From Diphasiastrum complanatum (Eukaryota > Streptophyta > Lycopodiopsida > Lycopodiales > Lycopodiaceae): a stretch of 64,000 bases of DNA. Made by a program: the position numbers and the translations under genes. The DNA lies in contig CM055104.1 of assembly GCA_029204225.1 (NCBI GenBank), forward strand, positions 55,038,538 through 55,102,537, in the 5' to 3' direction. Within the stretch, counting starts at the first letter, position 1, and every line of letters begins with the position of its first letter. The notes below the pieces were generated by a model. It saw only the letters and a list, made by a program, of their open reading frames with translations. It had not been told where the DNA came from and searched no databases. Positions 15,058 through 31,363 of the stretch are shown in pieces.

Positions 15058-15921
15058 GTTTGCAATCCTCCATGTCGTATCTTCAAAGTACATTAATTAA
15101 GTAGGATTGTTGGCTTATGGTGACCCTTCTGCTTGCACGATCTCTGTGAATCTCCATTCCAAGTGGGTAGTGGACTGGACCTAAATCCGTCATCTCAAAC
15201 TCTGATGAGAGTAAGGACTTAGTTTTTTGCAACAACTGATTTGAATTGCTGTGATTAGAGAATCATCAATGTATAATGCTATTATAGCATAGCTTGGCCC
15301 CTTTGGTTTTAGATACACATTTGAATCTGCGGTGCAGGAGGTAAATTCGTGCTACAACAAGAAACGATTTATTCTATCATACCAGGCCCTTGGAACTTGC
15401 ATCAGACCGTATAATGCCTTATGCAATTTGCATAGTAGATGCTCCTTGCCTTGAGGGGTGTAACCTTCTGATTGATAGATGTAGACATCTTCTTGTATGT
15501 ATCCATGTAGGAATGCCATTTGGACGTCCATATGGTGAATATCCAGATCTTTTGCAGTAGATATAGCCAATAGAGTACGAATAGACTGATGTTTTACTAC
15601 TGGACTGAAGGTCTCAGTGTACTCTATCCCATATACTTGTTCAAAGCCTTTAACCACCAGTCTAGTTTTCCATTTGGATATAGATCCATCTGGCTTAAGT
15701 TTCAGCTTAAATATCCATTTGGAATCAATTGGCTTTACACCTGTAGGAGGAATGACAAGACTCCAGGTCTTGTTCTTCATTAGAGATTGATACTCAGCAT
15801 CCATGGCAACTTTACATTTGTCTGCATCAGGCATTGACAGTGTTTTTGCTACGGTGGAAGGTTCATCATGACTAATGAAAGCCTGAGGAATGAAGAGGTC
15901 AGGTTGTTGTCGTTGTCTCAC
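15058..15921 (-). pseudogene. Copia element B: reverse transcriptase
   Basis: The minus-strand frame contains the copia RT signature KWIFKLKLKPDGSISKWKTR, LVVKGFEQVYGIEY, TFSPVVKHQSIRTLLAI, MDVQMAFLHGYIQEDVYI and ALYGLMQVPRAWYDRI, then after a stop the catalytic YIDD (ALYIDDSLIT) near 15255-15285. Upstream acidic residues needed for catalysis are visible (D in MDVQMAF). The frame is broken by the stop after RINRFLL and by the solo LTR. Confidence 0.9.
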
Positions 15922-16099
15922 AGATCTTCAAACTGCAGGTGCTTGATCAGACAATTCTCCTTGGTGAATGACTGGGACCGTAGTATTTTGCGGTTGAACG
16001 ATCGTGGGTCTAGGCCCATCGACGGTAAGTGGAGCCATTGGGACAAACTCGTTGCTTGAACAGTCGTAGGTCATAGCCTATCGCTGGAAGGTGGAGCTG

Positions 16100-17202
16100 C
16101 TATGGCAGTCTCTTGTATTGGTTGCTTCTGTTTGAAATCGTAATTTTGTCTTCAAGGAAGACAACATCACGACTGTTGATCAAGATCTGGCCCGTAAGCA
16201 CATCATAAACACGATATGCCTTGTGTGAAGTTGAATAGTTGATGAGGATGCTTTTATAGCTTACTGGGTCCAGCTTCTTCCACAGATCAGATGGCACTTG
16301 TGCATAGTAAAGACATCCAAAAACACGCAGGTGTTTCAAACTTGGTTTGTAACCGAAGTAGGTCTCAAACGGTGTCTTGGAATCAACCGCTTTAGTGCTA
16401 GAGTAATTTTGCAGATAGCAAGCCGTAGAGATAGCTTCTATCCAAAAGGCTTGAGACAAATGCAAATTCACTATCATGGATCATGCAGATTCCAACAATG
16501 TGCGGTTCTTCCGCTCTGCTACTCCATTCTGTTGTGGAGTGTATCTCGTAGTAAACTGGTGGTGCACGCCACATGAAGATAGGTAGTCCTTCATCTCATT
16601 TGACAAGAACTCTCCCCCTTAATCAGACCATAGGGCCTTGATCCTATGACAGTTTGATTCTCAGCGTATTGCTTGAAGTCTTTGAAGCAACGAAATGCTT
16701 CTGACTTGTTCTTAAAGAACATTACACTGGCAAATCAGGAGTAATCATCAATGAATGTGATAAAATACAGAGCTTGACCTAATGAGGGTACACTCATAGG
16801 ACCACACAAGTCACTGTGTATTAGTGACAAGATGGACTTCGTCCTTTTGGCTTGTCCTCTGAAAAATCTCGTTCTAGGTTGTTTCCCTAGTAGACAATTT
16901 TCACAGATAGTTTGATTAGCTATGGTGACAACAATTATATTCATGTCCTTGACCATTTTATTGTGGTGCATATACAAGATTGAACGCATGTTTAAATGAC
17001 CTAATCTTTGATGCCATAAATTTGCATCTGAACAACTCACAGAAAGTGCAACATCATGACTCAGTATGTACAAATTTCCTTCTTTGTAAGCAGAGAGGAT
17101 TTCCTTTGAGTTCTCATCTAAAATAGTACATCGGTTGGCAGTGAACAAAGCTCTATAGTCCTGATATGTGATCTTGCTAATAGATAAAAGGTTCTTTGTC
17201 AA
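16100..17202 (-). pseudogene. Copia element B: GAG-pre-integrase and integrase
   Basis: The frame at 17202-16735 carries the zinc-binding pre-integrase domain (LWHQRLGHLNMRS, then CENCLLGKQPR) and the catalytic start (IHSDLCGPM, FITFIDDYS). A broken central part (about 16735-16500) has QQNGVAERKNRTL, and 16477-16100 carries the C-terminal region (FWIEAISTACYLQN, FGYKPSLKHLRVFGC). The D,D,E catalytic residues lie in HSD, a degraded middle block and AER. Stops between the pieces show it is inactive. Confidence 0.88.
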
Positions 17203-17446
17203 TCTGGGTACATAAAGTGCTCCATTAAGCTGCCTAGTGATGCCATCAGAGAACTGTAGTTGAATAGACCCTTGGCCTTCAACTTGGTGTGAACTAGAGT
17301 CACCAAAAAAAATTTACTTTGATTCTATAGCTGTGAGTGTAGAGAAGAGGTCTTGGCATGGCATCATGTGCTGAGAGGCACCTGAATCGAGATAACAATG
17401 ATGGGCATCTCTACTGGATTGATCTTGTACCATCAGCGTCTTCTCT

Positions 17447-18219
17447 TCATCTTGAGATCCTTTGACTATGTCGGGTTGCCTTCTTGGTGCTGCTGCATCT
17501 TCTTCTTTGCTTCATTGAGGATGCGACAGTCCTTGATGTCATGGTTGGTTCTTTTGCAATATTTGCAAAATAGCTTGGTCTTGGACGATGAGTGATTATA
17601 CTGTTCTTGTTGTTGTGGTTGTGATGTTGTTGGTTGTTCTGCCTTTGTCTTCTTATTTTTGTCTTGACTTCTTCCTGCAACAAGCTTGCTATCAATTTTT
17701 GGAAAGCCAACACAGGGGTATTGCTCAGAAGCAACACTAAATTATCGTAGGAGGATGGAAGACTGGCAAGAAGAGACATGGTAGAGTCTTCTGAGATATA
17801 GGAAAACCTATTGCAGCCAGTTGGTTTATCAATTGTTTGAACTCTTTCAGATGGTCGCTGATTGAGATGCTTTCACTCATTCTGAGTGTTAGTACCTTCT
17901 TCCTCAAGAAGAGGTGAGTCAAGACATCTGAGGTCTCGTAGATGGTGGTGAGTGTATCCCATGCTTTTTTGGAAGTAGTGCAGTTGGATACATGAGCAAT
18001 TTGAATGTCTTTAAGGTTTAGAGATACAATGGCAAGAGCCTTGCCATCCTTGGCTTCCCAAGCTGGGAGCTGTTCGGGTTCTGCCGGTCGGGCTATAGAA
18101 CCGTTAACGTATTCTCATAACTCCTTTTCAATCAGGATCATCCTCATTTTGAACTTCCACATGTAGAAGTCATCTCCGTTGAATTTATTGATCAAGCGGA
18201 TCTCTGAGGTGCCTTCCAT
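17447..18219 (-). pseudogene. Copia element B: gag
   Basis: It starts at 18219 (MEGTSEIRLINKFNGDDFY, copia-type N-terminus), with a stop near 18115, then KAWDTLTTIYE, VLTLRMSESISISDHLKEF and LAAIGFPI, and after a frame change LASLPSSYDNLV. The zinc knuckle CKYCKRTNHDIKDC is near 17515-17575. Gag coats the element RNA; this copy is broken by stops and frameshifts. Confidence 0.88.
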
Positions 18220-18299
18220 AGTGATCAAAAATTATACACAAACAATTTAGAATAGCTTTTGGAAAAAGACCCTGGACTCTAGTAATCCACTGAACCAAT

Positions 18300-18311
18300 G
18301 CTCTGATACCA
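18300..18311 (-). other. Primer-binding site of copia element B
   Basis: The minus strand reads TGGTATCAGAGC, complementary to initiator Met-tRNA. It lies four bases inside the LTR end at 18316. Confidence 0.9.
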
Positions 18312-18315
18312 CTTT

Positions 18316-20500
<2,185 letters not shown>

Positions 20501-20514
20501 AGTGATAACTTATG

Positions 20515-20595
20515 GAGCTAAACGATGAGATGAGTCAACCGTTGTTAGTTGACTTTGTAGGAACTCGTAAATCATCGTCGCCGATTGAATTACAA
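20515..20595. repeat. LTR fragment related to copia element B
   Basis: GAGCTAAACGATGAGATG(A/G)G and GTCAACCGTTGTTAGTTGAC are shared almost exactly with 12990-13060, in the same orientation. Confidence 0.75.
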
Positions 20596-20837
20596 GTGTA
20601 CTTGCTCGAGTTGCCTCCTAAGCCAAAATTGGCCCTATCACCTCACACATAGATGGACATAGAAAAATTTACTAAACCCTTAGACTCAACAAAAATAGCT
20701 TTTTTCATTTTTCACACTCCTCCTAAAAAAGTTACCTATTCTAAATAAGCATAGATGGCTCGATCCAACTTGTTGCCAATCTCTAAAAAGGATCCTAGTC
20801 TTTCTTCTTTGAGGAAAAACCCAACTGATACTGGATA

Positions 20838-21640
20838 TCACCCATGCTCAGTTCCGAAGGTGGCCGTCCCAAATGAAGACCAACTGCTCCATAGAAGATC
20901 TCCCCTGAAATTGCCCTTTCCAACTTTTGACTTCCTACGACTTGGAATCAATCCAAGATTGGACCTAAGCTTGATGAAAGAGCTCTTGACTAATGGTTTG
21001 GTGAGTAGATTGACAATGCATGAAGATGATCCAATATGTTCCAAGTTGATCTCTCCTCCAATAAACTTTTCCCTTACAAAATGATGTACAACTTCAACAT
21101 GTTTACTCCTTGCATGAAAGATAGGTTTGATGGCAAGGGCTTGGGCCGAGATGTTGTCACATTTGATCATTATACTCGACCTCACATGATGATAGAAAAA
21201 TAGTATCTTGTTTTTTGGAAAGCCAAGATATGAGATTTTCTCCAAGAAATATGGTGTAAGCACTTGTGGATTTTTGATCCACCTTGTCACGAGCAAAATC
21301 CAAGTCTGAGAAGCCAATAATAGATAGATCTTCACTTTTGTATAGCAATCCATAATCACGAGTTGAAGATATATATATCTCAAGACTCTCTTGGCTGATT
21401 TCGAATGGTAGATCTTGGGATCTTGCATGGATTGGCTTAGATTGTGCACACAATAGCTCAAATCGAGCCTAGTGATGGTCAACCAAATCAAGAAGCCAAT
21501 AAGACTCTTAAAAAAGGTGACGTCCTCGAAGGATATTTCATCTCCCTCAATAGGATCTTTTACAATATGCTCCATAGGTGTGTCTATTCTCTTACAATTC
21601 TCCATGTGAAACTTTTTCAACATTATCTAGATTGACTTAT
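20838..21640 (-). pseudogene. Ty1/copia remnant: RT C-terminus and RNase H
   Basis: The minus strand reads MLKKFHMENCKRIDTPME, SLIGFLIWLTITRLDLSY, a frame change at about 21450 into DLDFARDKVDQKSTSAY and LISWLSKKQDTIFLSSCEVEYN, then back to KCDNISAQALA, ARSKHVEVVHHFVREKFIGGEI and LLTKPL. This is the order of copia RNase H, with the DxD and E residues recognisable but in two frames. No upstream domains are present, so it is a truncated and frameshifted copy. Confidence 0.88.
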
Positions 21641-21649
21641 AAAAGTAAT

Positions 21650-24600
21650 AATGAGTCCACAAGAGTGTTCTCTCCTATTTTGGGCTTTGAGTTTCCTAAA
21701 GAAAAAAGGCTGAGGGAAGGTCAGCCACCCGTAGCTAGTTTAAATGATTCTTTTGTGAAGGATAACAGCTTTGGATTGATCGATAATTCTGAGAGAGTTG
21801 GAAGCTTCTAAAAACTCATTAGCTCAAAGGGGAGATCAGTTGTTTGGGCCCTATCTAAGGCTATGAAGGAAAGAGTTTGTCTAAGAGAGGCTTCATGGAG
21901 GAAGGAGAAAGAGATAGGATTATTGATAGCTAGACTCTCGTAAGAAGCTCGTCGAAGTAAGCTGCCGTATCAATTTGTTGGGTTCTCGGAAGGTGTGAAA
22001 GTACGATACTTTGGACCTTGAATGAGTGCATTTAATGCCTCACAAGAGTGTTTGATTGATTGATCATAAAAATGATGCAAACTAGACACTAGATTTTGAG
22101 ATCTAGATCAACAAATTAGCATCTATCAATCAAGAGCAACTTTTAATCATTAATAAACACAAAGTACAGCCCACACACAGTACATAGTACGGCCTGTAGA
22201 CTAAAAAAAAGTACACCTGACTTTGATCTTGCTTGGATCCAAAAAACAAGAAGTACATAGGGTAGAAACTCAAGTCTTGCCAATGAGCTCATTTCATGTC
22301 AACATATTCATTCAGTAGAAGGTACTTCACTTATGTGATGGCATGTTGGTGAAGGTTGCATTTTCCCTTGAGGTGAGAAGTTCTACTCCAATTAATAGAA
22401 CCAAAGAGGACATGCAAGAGAAAAAAATACTAGATTCTTGTAATATGTTTCATTTTTTATGGAAATGATTTATTTGATTTTTCAATAAAAGGTACTTCAT
22501 ATTTGTGACAAACTGTGAGTGAAGGTCTCAGTCCTTCTCCTTGAGCTAACAACTTCAATCAATAAAATCAAAGAGGACATGCAAGAGAAAATAAAAATTT
22601 AAAATATTGCTAACATACTTTGATTTTTATGGAAATGGAGGCATTTTCTTTAACCTATAATTTAAATAAAGTGTTCCTCTTGATATTCTTGCAAAATTAT
22701 AATGGTAAATCTAAATTGGTGGCAAGAATCAAATGAATGCTACCCACATACTTTATGGCTACAAATAGCTTATATGACTGTATGAGGGATGATGGTTTGC
22801 ATTATGGCTTCAACACATGTTCACATAATTGGAAAGTTAACTCCAATAGTCTATGACACATGATGCAATATTTTTCATTTTACATACCATTGTAATTAAA
22901 CAGGGATTTCATCCATATTTTGTTTTTTTTGAAAATAGGCTAAATGTACTTTTATATTTAGCCTCATAAATTGTTCTAAATCATCAAATGATATCCCTAC
23001 AATCAAATTTTGATATACCTCAATAGATAAATAATAGTCATTAAAGCTTGCCATGTAAAGAATTGGCCCTTATTTATGTAATCCGAAAGTTTTCTAAAAT
23101 CCATTGTAACAATGCTTACATATATAAGACAACTTGATATTGATAAATTCATAATAGAACAAGAATCTTTGAGGTAAGTTACTATTTATGAACATGTTCT
23201 TGTGGAGCATCATCATCCCTTCTAAGAAATTTACTTTATATACGAGCCAATCCATTTATGGAAAACATAAAGGCCAATTTTGATATTTAATATACAAAGG
23301 CTGTAGGAAAGCATACTTTCTATACTAAAGTAGTAAGAGTGTGCTAGTATATTCGATATTTTTCATAAGGTATCATATAATGCAAGTGTCATGTTTTGTC
23401 TTCGACAAAAGTTTATTGGCACGCATGCAAGCACAATCATGGAAACTATTATATTTGATATGAAGGCTGCAAAAACTATTAATAAAGAGATATTAAATCA
23501 AAGTTTCACACAAATGAGTCAACTATGTAATAATAAGTTTGTTGTAGCTATAAGTGCATTGAATGTTGCCTTGTAGGAGGAGATTATTTTTTTGTGATTG
23601 CATTTTTCACATTTATTTAGATTTCAAAAGAAATTAATTGACATAAGGCTAAACAATTGTTACAAAAAAGAAAAAGAAACTTGTGCTATTTTGTAAGCTT
23701 CGTAAATTTGATAGTTAGAATTAAAAAATCCATGTTTATCATTATTTGGAGTGTACATTTTGGACAAGTGTGGTCTCAAATGAGGCCCATTCGATTTTAC
23801 TAACTAACATTAATAGAGCATCTTAATCTTGACAATGATATGCCTTAAAGCTTTGAGAATTTTCGTCTCTTTTATCCTTAATAAATGACAATACCTAGAG
23901 CATACAATAAACATATGACAATTTAAACATTACATATACTAAGTTCTCATCTTGAAAAATTTGGCTCCGTCTAAAGTGCAGACTCGTGTATGATGCAGGA
24001 ACAATGTCATGCCAACATATTGTTATTTTTTCAATTTATAAACTTAATAATGCAAATTCATACTTAAAGTGTGACATAAAAGCTCACATTCTATAAGAAA
24101 TACCAATCAAAATGCGTCTAATATTTGCAAACCCATACTCTTTGTTGGGTGTAATGATATAAAAATTGGATAATTGAAATTCTTGTCTCATTTATGATGA
24201 GTTGAACTTGGGACAAACTATCACTATAAAAAGATTACTATATGTACATGCAAGCTGTGGCATAGTGTTTTTGCTTTATATTTTAGCATGTAAAATGTAA
24301 TATTCTTGTCTCCAATATCACATCTCAAAAGTTGGGCCACCCGGATAAACCCATATAGAAACTTATTGATTACTTTTACTTTCAATTATCCAATAGGATT
24401 GTAAAATTCTAGTTTTTTTCATTTGAAGGAAAATGTCACCTACATGTTAGTTAGTTAACAAAAATCGTGTAAGTACCCACCCATATGTTTTTTATTAATA
24501 TGAAGAGACATTCTTTTTATTTCATTTCCAGATTTCAAAACATATTATGATGGAAATATCTTATTTTCAACATGCAAGGATGCTATAGCTATATGATATG

Positions 24601-24684
24601 GAAATAACGAATTTACCTATTTTATTATGACTTTGTCATTCTCCAATGCATCTAAGAGAAGGCTAGGATATAAGGGAATTACCC
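21650..24684. other. AT-rich region, no gene recognised
   Basis: Only short chance frames. A weak resemblance to the solo LTR around 22080-22200 (shared AGTACGGCCTG and neighbouring order) may be an old relative but cannot be bounded. Confidence 0.4.
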
Positions 24685-28190
<3,506 letters not shown>

Positions 28191-28194
28191 CCTG

Positions 28195-28870
28195 ATGGAT
28201 TATGGGCCAATTTGGGGTATGGATGCTGATTTGAGAAGGATAGGAACGAATGATCAGAAAGGGTGGTAGGGGAGATATGGAAGCTGTGAATAAGAGGGAT
28301 GGATGACAGTGACCTCATGAGGTAATCAACTACACTATGACCGCCACTGTGAGGGTGACAAGTATAGCTGCCAGAATTAGGCTAGTGAGGTAGGCCATTG
28401 TAAATGGATAACTCATGTGCCTCACCAAATTGTAACAGGTACTCACCATATGAAGGAATAGGTCCCGGTCCATTAACAGAAATCCTAGTGGATCCCCAAG
28501 CTGTCACTATCAAGTGCATGAACTCGCATCTGATCTGTAGCATCATGGAACTCTGTCTGTCATGAAGCTGTCCGGGCATTAAAATCCCCAGTGAAGAAAA
28601 TATGCCCCCGTTCTGCAAATCGGATGATATCCACTGAAAGTTCCAAATAAGGTGAGCCAACACCCTCAACAAAGGAGGAGGATTCTAGAGGAAAATAGCA
28701 GGCAGCGATGAAGATGTCCCTATCCAAACCAATCGTTCATCCTGTGATACAAAGCCAAATATACCGTGCATGCTCATCATGCCTGACAACCTCGAACATC
28801 TGATGAAGGGACTCTATGTAGAGACAAGCCACTCCTCCCGAACCACGGCCACTGGCTGATCTGGGTTGGG
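28195..28870 (-). pseudogene. LINE-type (AP) endonuclease domain, copy 2, decayed
   Basis: Minus-strand frames give, in order, SASGRGSGGVACLYIESLH (about 28800-28850), DEHARYIWL, CYFPLESSSF, SPYLELSVDIIRFAERGH, the hallmark TGDFNAR (about 28575-28600), YGEYLLQFGEAHELSIYNG, then after a stop SGSYTCHPHSGGHSVVDYLM and the catalytic TLSDHSFLSF (about 28245-28270). GDFNAR and SDH are signatures of the exonuclease-endonuclease-phosphatase fold used by non-LTR retrotransposons. The N-terminal catalytic Glu block is not recognised. Frameshifts near 28670 and 28560 and a stop near 28383 show decay. A proline-rich frame lies just upstream to 29094. No LINE RT follows. Confidence 0.72.
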
Positions 28871-29099
28871 TACTGATCAGGAGTGTGGGATGGTGAAGCT
28901 AATCCAAAAAATAGGCGTTGTGTCAGAACTGAAGATGGAGGTGGAGGGAGTGGAGGAATGATGCTAGTAGCAATGGTGGTTATTGTGGTGGTGGTAGTAG
29001 TTATTGGAGGGGTCAAACTTCTTCCTGACTGATCCACCTTCTCTGGCTCATCATCGCTTATTTTCATCAAGTCTACAACATCAAAATATTGCAATTACG

Positions 29100-30380
29100 A
29101 GGGTTCGCAACGTAACTTCTTATCGAGCCCAGAGCTTTCTCAAAAAGTATCCCACGCCAATTTGGTTGCTCACCTAATGCGTGTGAAAGATTTCACATCA
29201 TTCAAGATCCAATCCATGTCCCTGATCTTTGGTTACAATAAGGAGCAAACCAACAATCCTGCCAATGTAGAAAAATCAGCATCTATATACAAAATGAGAT
29301 GCAAAATCTAAGAGATACTGATCAAACATGAACCAAAACATAAAATATGGTTGCTGTCCATACAATTACAGTGTCCTACTGTATTTCACACGTGTGAAAC
29401 CAAAATAACAATAAATGACCATTCTACACATAGAATTGCAAGATAACATCATGAGAGTGCACCAATGAGTAGTAGAACCCAAAGAGAACCATGTATAATG
29501 ATGAAATGAGAGAGAGAAGAGAGAATATGTGTCTCTCCACGAGTTACATCCTTTTATAATAGGTCCAAACCCTATTTGGCCACTTGGATTTCCCTCCAAA
29601 ATGTAAACCCTACTATTTTTGGGTCTAGATTCAATGTACCCAAAGTTCAAATTTGAATCTCTCTCAAACTTGACTACCAACTTTCTCACACTTTCAAAAA
29701 GTGTTTATTGAATGTATTTTAAACTAATATAACTTCAAAAAGTTTATCTCTAAGTCTAAAATGAGTTTTGGCCTCATATTGACAATTTACCAAAACATGA
29801 CTAAACTTGTTGAAATCTCTCACACTCTCTCTTCAACTAGTTTTGGCATAGTTTTAACCCTACTACTTTGATCCAACTTTAGAATGATCTCCTTTCTAAG
29901 GTTCTAAAGTATCTTTCATAATTGATATAGAGAATAGTGTTTAAATTGGATGTTTTACTATTTCTTACATCAATTTTACACATCAAGATGTAACTAGAAC
30001 ATGAAGAACCAAATAGAATGCGAATGAAATCATTCCTCCATGCTTCAAACTTTGAACTCTCTGGAAAATTACAGCAATCAAACAATAAATGTGAGTGTGA
30101 CCATTTGCTTGCTTATCTCCTCCAACTTTGTCCTTTCTTGATATGTCTCCACCATAAAACTCCATGAATAAGCCTCCATCTCCATCTCGCCACAAGAAAC
30201 CATCAAACCTTGGAAATACATGAGTAGGTGAGTACATAAATGATGCACATCCAGCACCACATGACTCCATAAACCAAGTAGGTTGCACTAGTCCATCTTC
30301 AAGATCTTCTTGACACAAAAAAATGACCATGAATTCACCAAAAATTGACAATCTCCAAACATTGGCATCAAGTAGCTCAA
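29100..30380. other. No gene recognised
   Basis: Mostly AT-rich and non-coding. A perfect CACACGTGTG palindrome at 29387-29396 recalls the solo LTR at 14204-15052, but no wider match is obvious. Confidence 0.4.
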
Positions 30381-30399
30381 CACTTGAGAACTTGATCAT

Positions 30400-30747
30400 G
30401 GATGAGTGATATAATGGACCTCCACAATCACGTGCTTTAGCGATCATGGTCATCGAAAACAGTTGGACCATAACAGCGGGAGATGTTTCGCCATACACAT
30501 CACATGCATTCTCAAAGATTTGCAAAAATCTTTGAGGGTTCGAACTACCGTCAAACTTTGGTAGATCTAGGTTGGGTGTATGTCTCTCAAGATGAGCACC
30601 GTGGGTAGCAGAAGCACCATTAAGGTTGGTTCTGGACTGGGAGAGTTCAGCACCATAAGAATGGGCTCGTGCTCGTGAAGACTCGGCTCTATGAGATTCT
30701 TGTTCCTCAAGTGGGTTTGTGGATGGCTCTTGGAGTTGGGACCGCAT
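30400..30747 (-). pseudogene. Ty3/gypsy-type gag fragment
   Basis: The minus frame holds a polar N-terminal stretch, then PNLDLPKFDGSSNPQRFLQI, FENACDVYGETSPAVMVQLF and TMIAKARD. This matches the start of the plant gypsy gag domain (PxFDGxxxP...F...V.LF.MxL.GxAxxW). The tryptophan after the last block and all later gag are lost. It is an isolated fragment; no matching pol lies next to it. Confidence 0.7.
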
Positions 30748-30999
30748 TCGGTAGAACCTATGACGTCGATTTTATTCAGCTGTAGGGGACCTTAGATCGT
30801 ATGGATAGTCTTTTGAGATTTGAGGATTTGTATGCTGGTCCATTGGATACTGTTGTGTCTTTTTTATGTTGGGTATGTGTTTCTGGTGTTTTTGGATTTT
30901 TGGTGATTTTTGGATTTGTTAAGGGGTTGTAAGGAAGGCAAGGGGAGACTTAGTATGAAACAAGATTCCTAATAGTATGGGTTTTATTTTTTGTGAAAT

Positions 31000-31330
31000 T
31001 TTTGTGGTGTCAGATGCAAAAATGTGGGATGCAAATGTAATGCAATGTCAGATGTGAGTTGTTGGACGTAGCGTTGGAACGCAACGTCAGATGCAACATC
31101 GAGTTTAAGGTCGTCAGATGCAAGATCATTCATGCTCCATCTTCATTGTAGTGCAGGTGTGGTCTATTGCTATGTTAGTGGAGTGCGTGTGCAGTGGCAA
31201 TGCGATGCTATTGCATTGGGATGCAGTGCAAGGGCGGTCAGATGTGGTGCCAGGGCGAAATGCGGTGCAAGGATGGTCAAATGCAGTGCAAGGTCAGGAT
31301 GCTGTGCCTAGTGGTGTTTGCTTCACATAT
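31000..31330. repeat. Decayed tandem repeat, unit about GATGCAGTGCAAGG
   Basis: Variants of (A/G)ATGCA(G/A)TGCAAGG and GGTCA(G/A)ATG recur irregularly through the stretch, with high G and purine bias on the plus strand and no perfect unit length. Confidence 0.6.
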
Positions 31331-31363
31331 CCAAAAGGGATTCTCCAGCATTCTTACCTGATT

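Noticed and set aside
22080-22280. Resemblance to the solo LTR (AGTACGGCCTG and neighbouring order).
   Set aside because: Only short matches; no ends or target duplication. Could be chance or very old.
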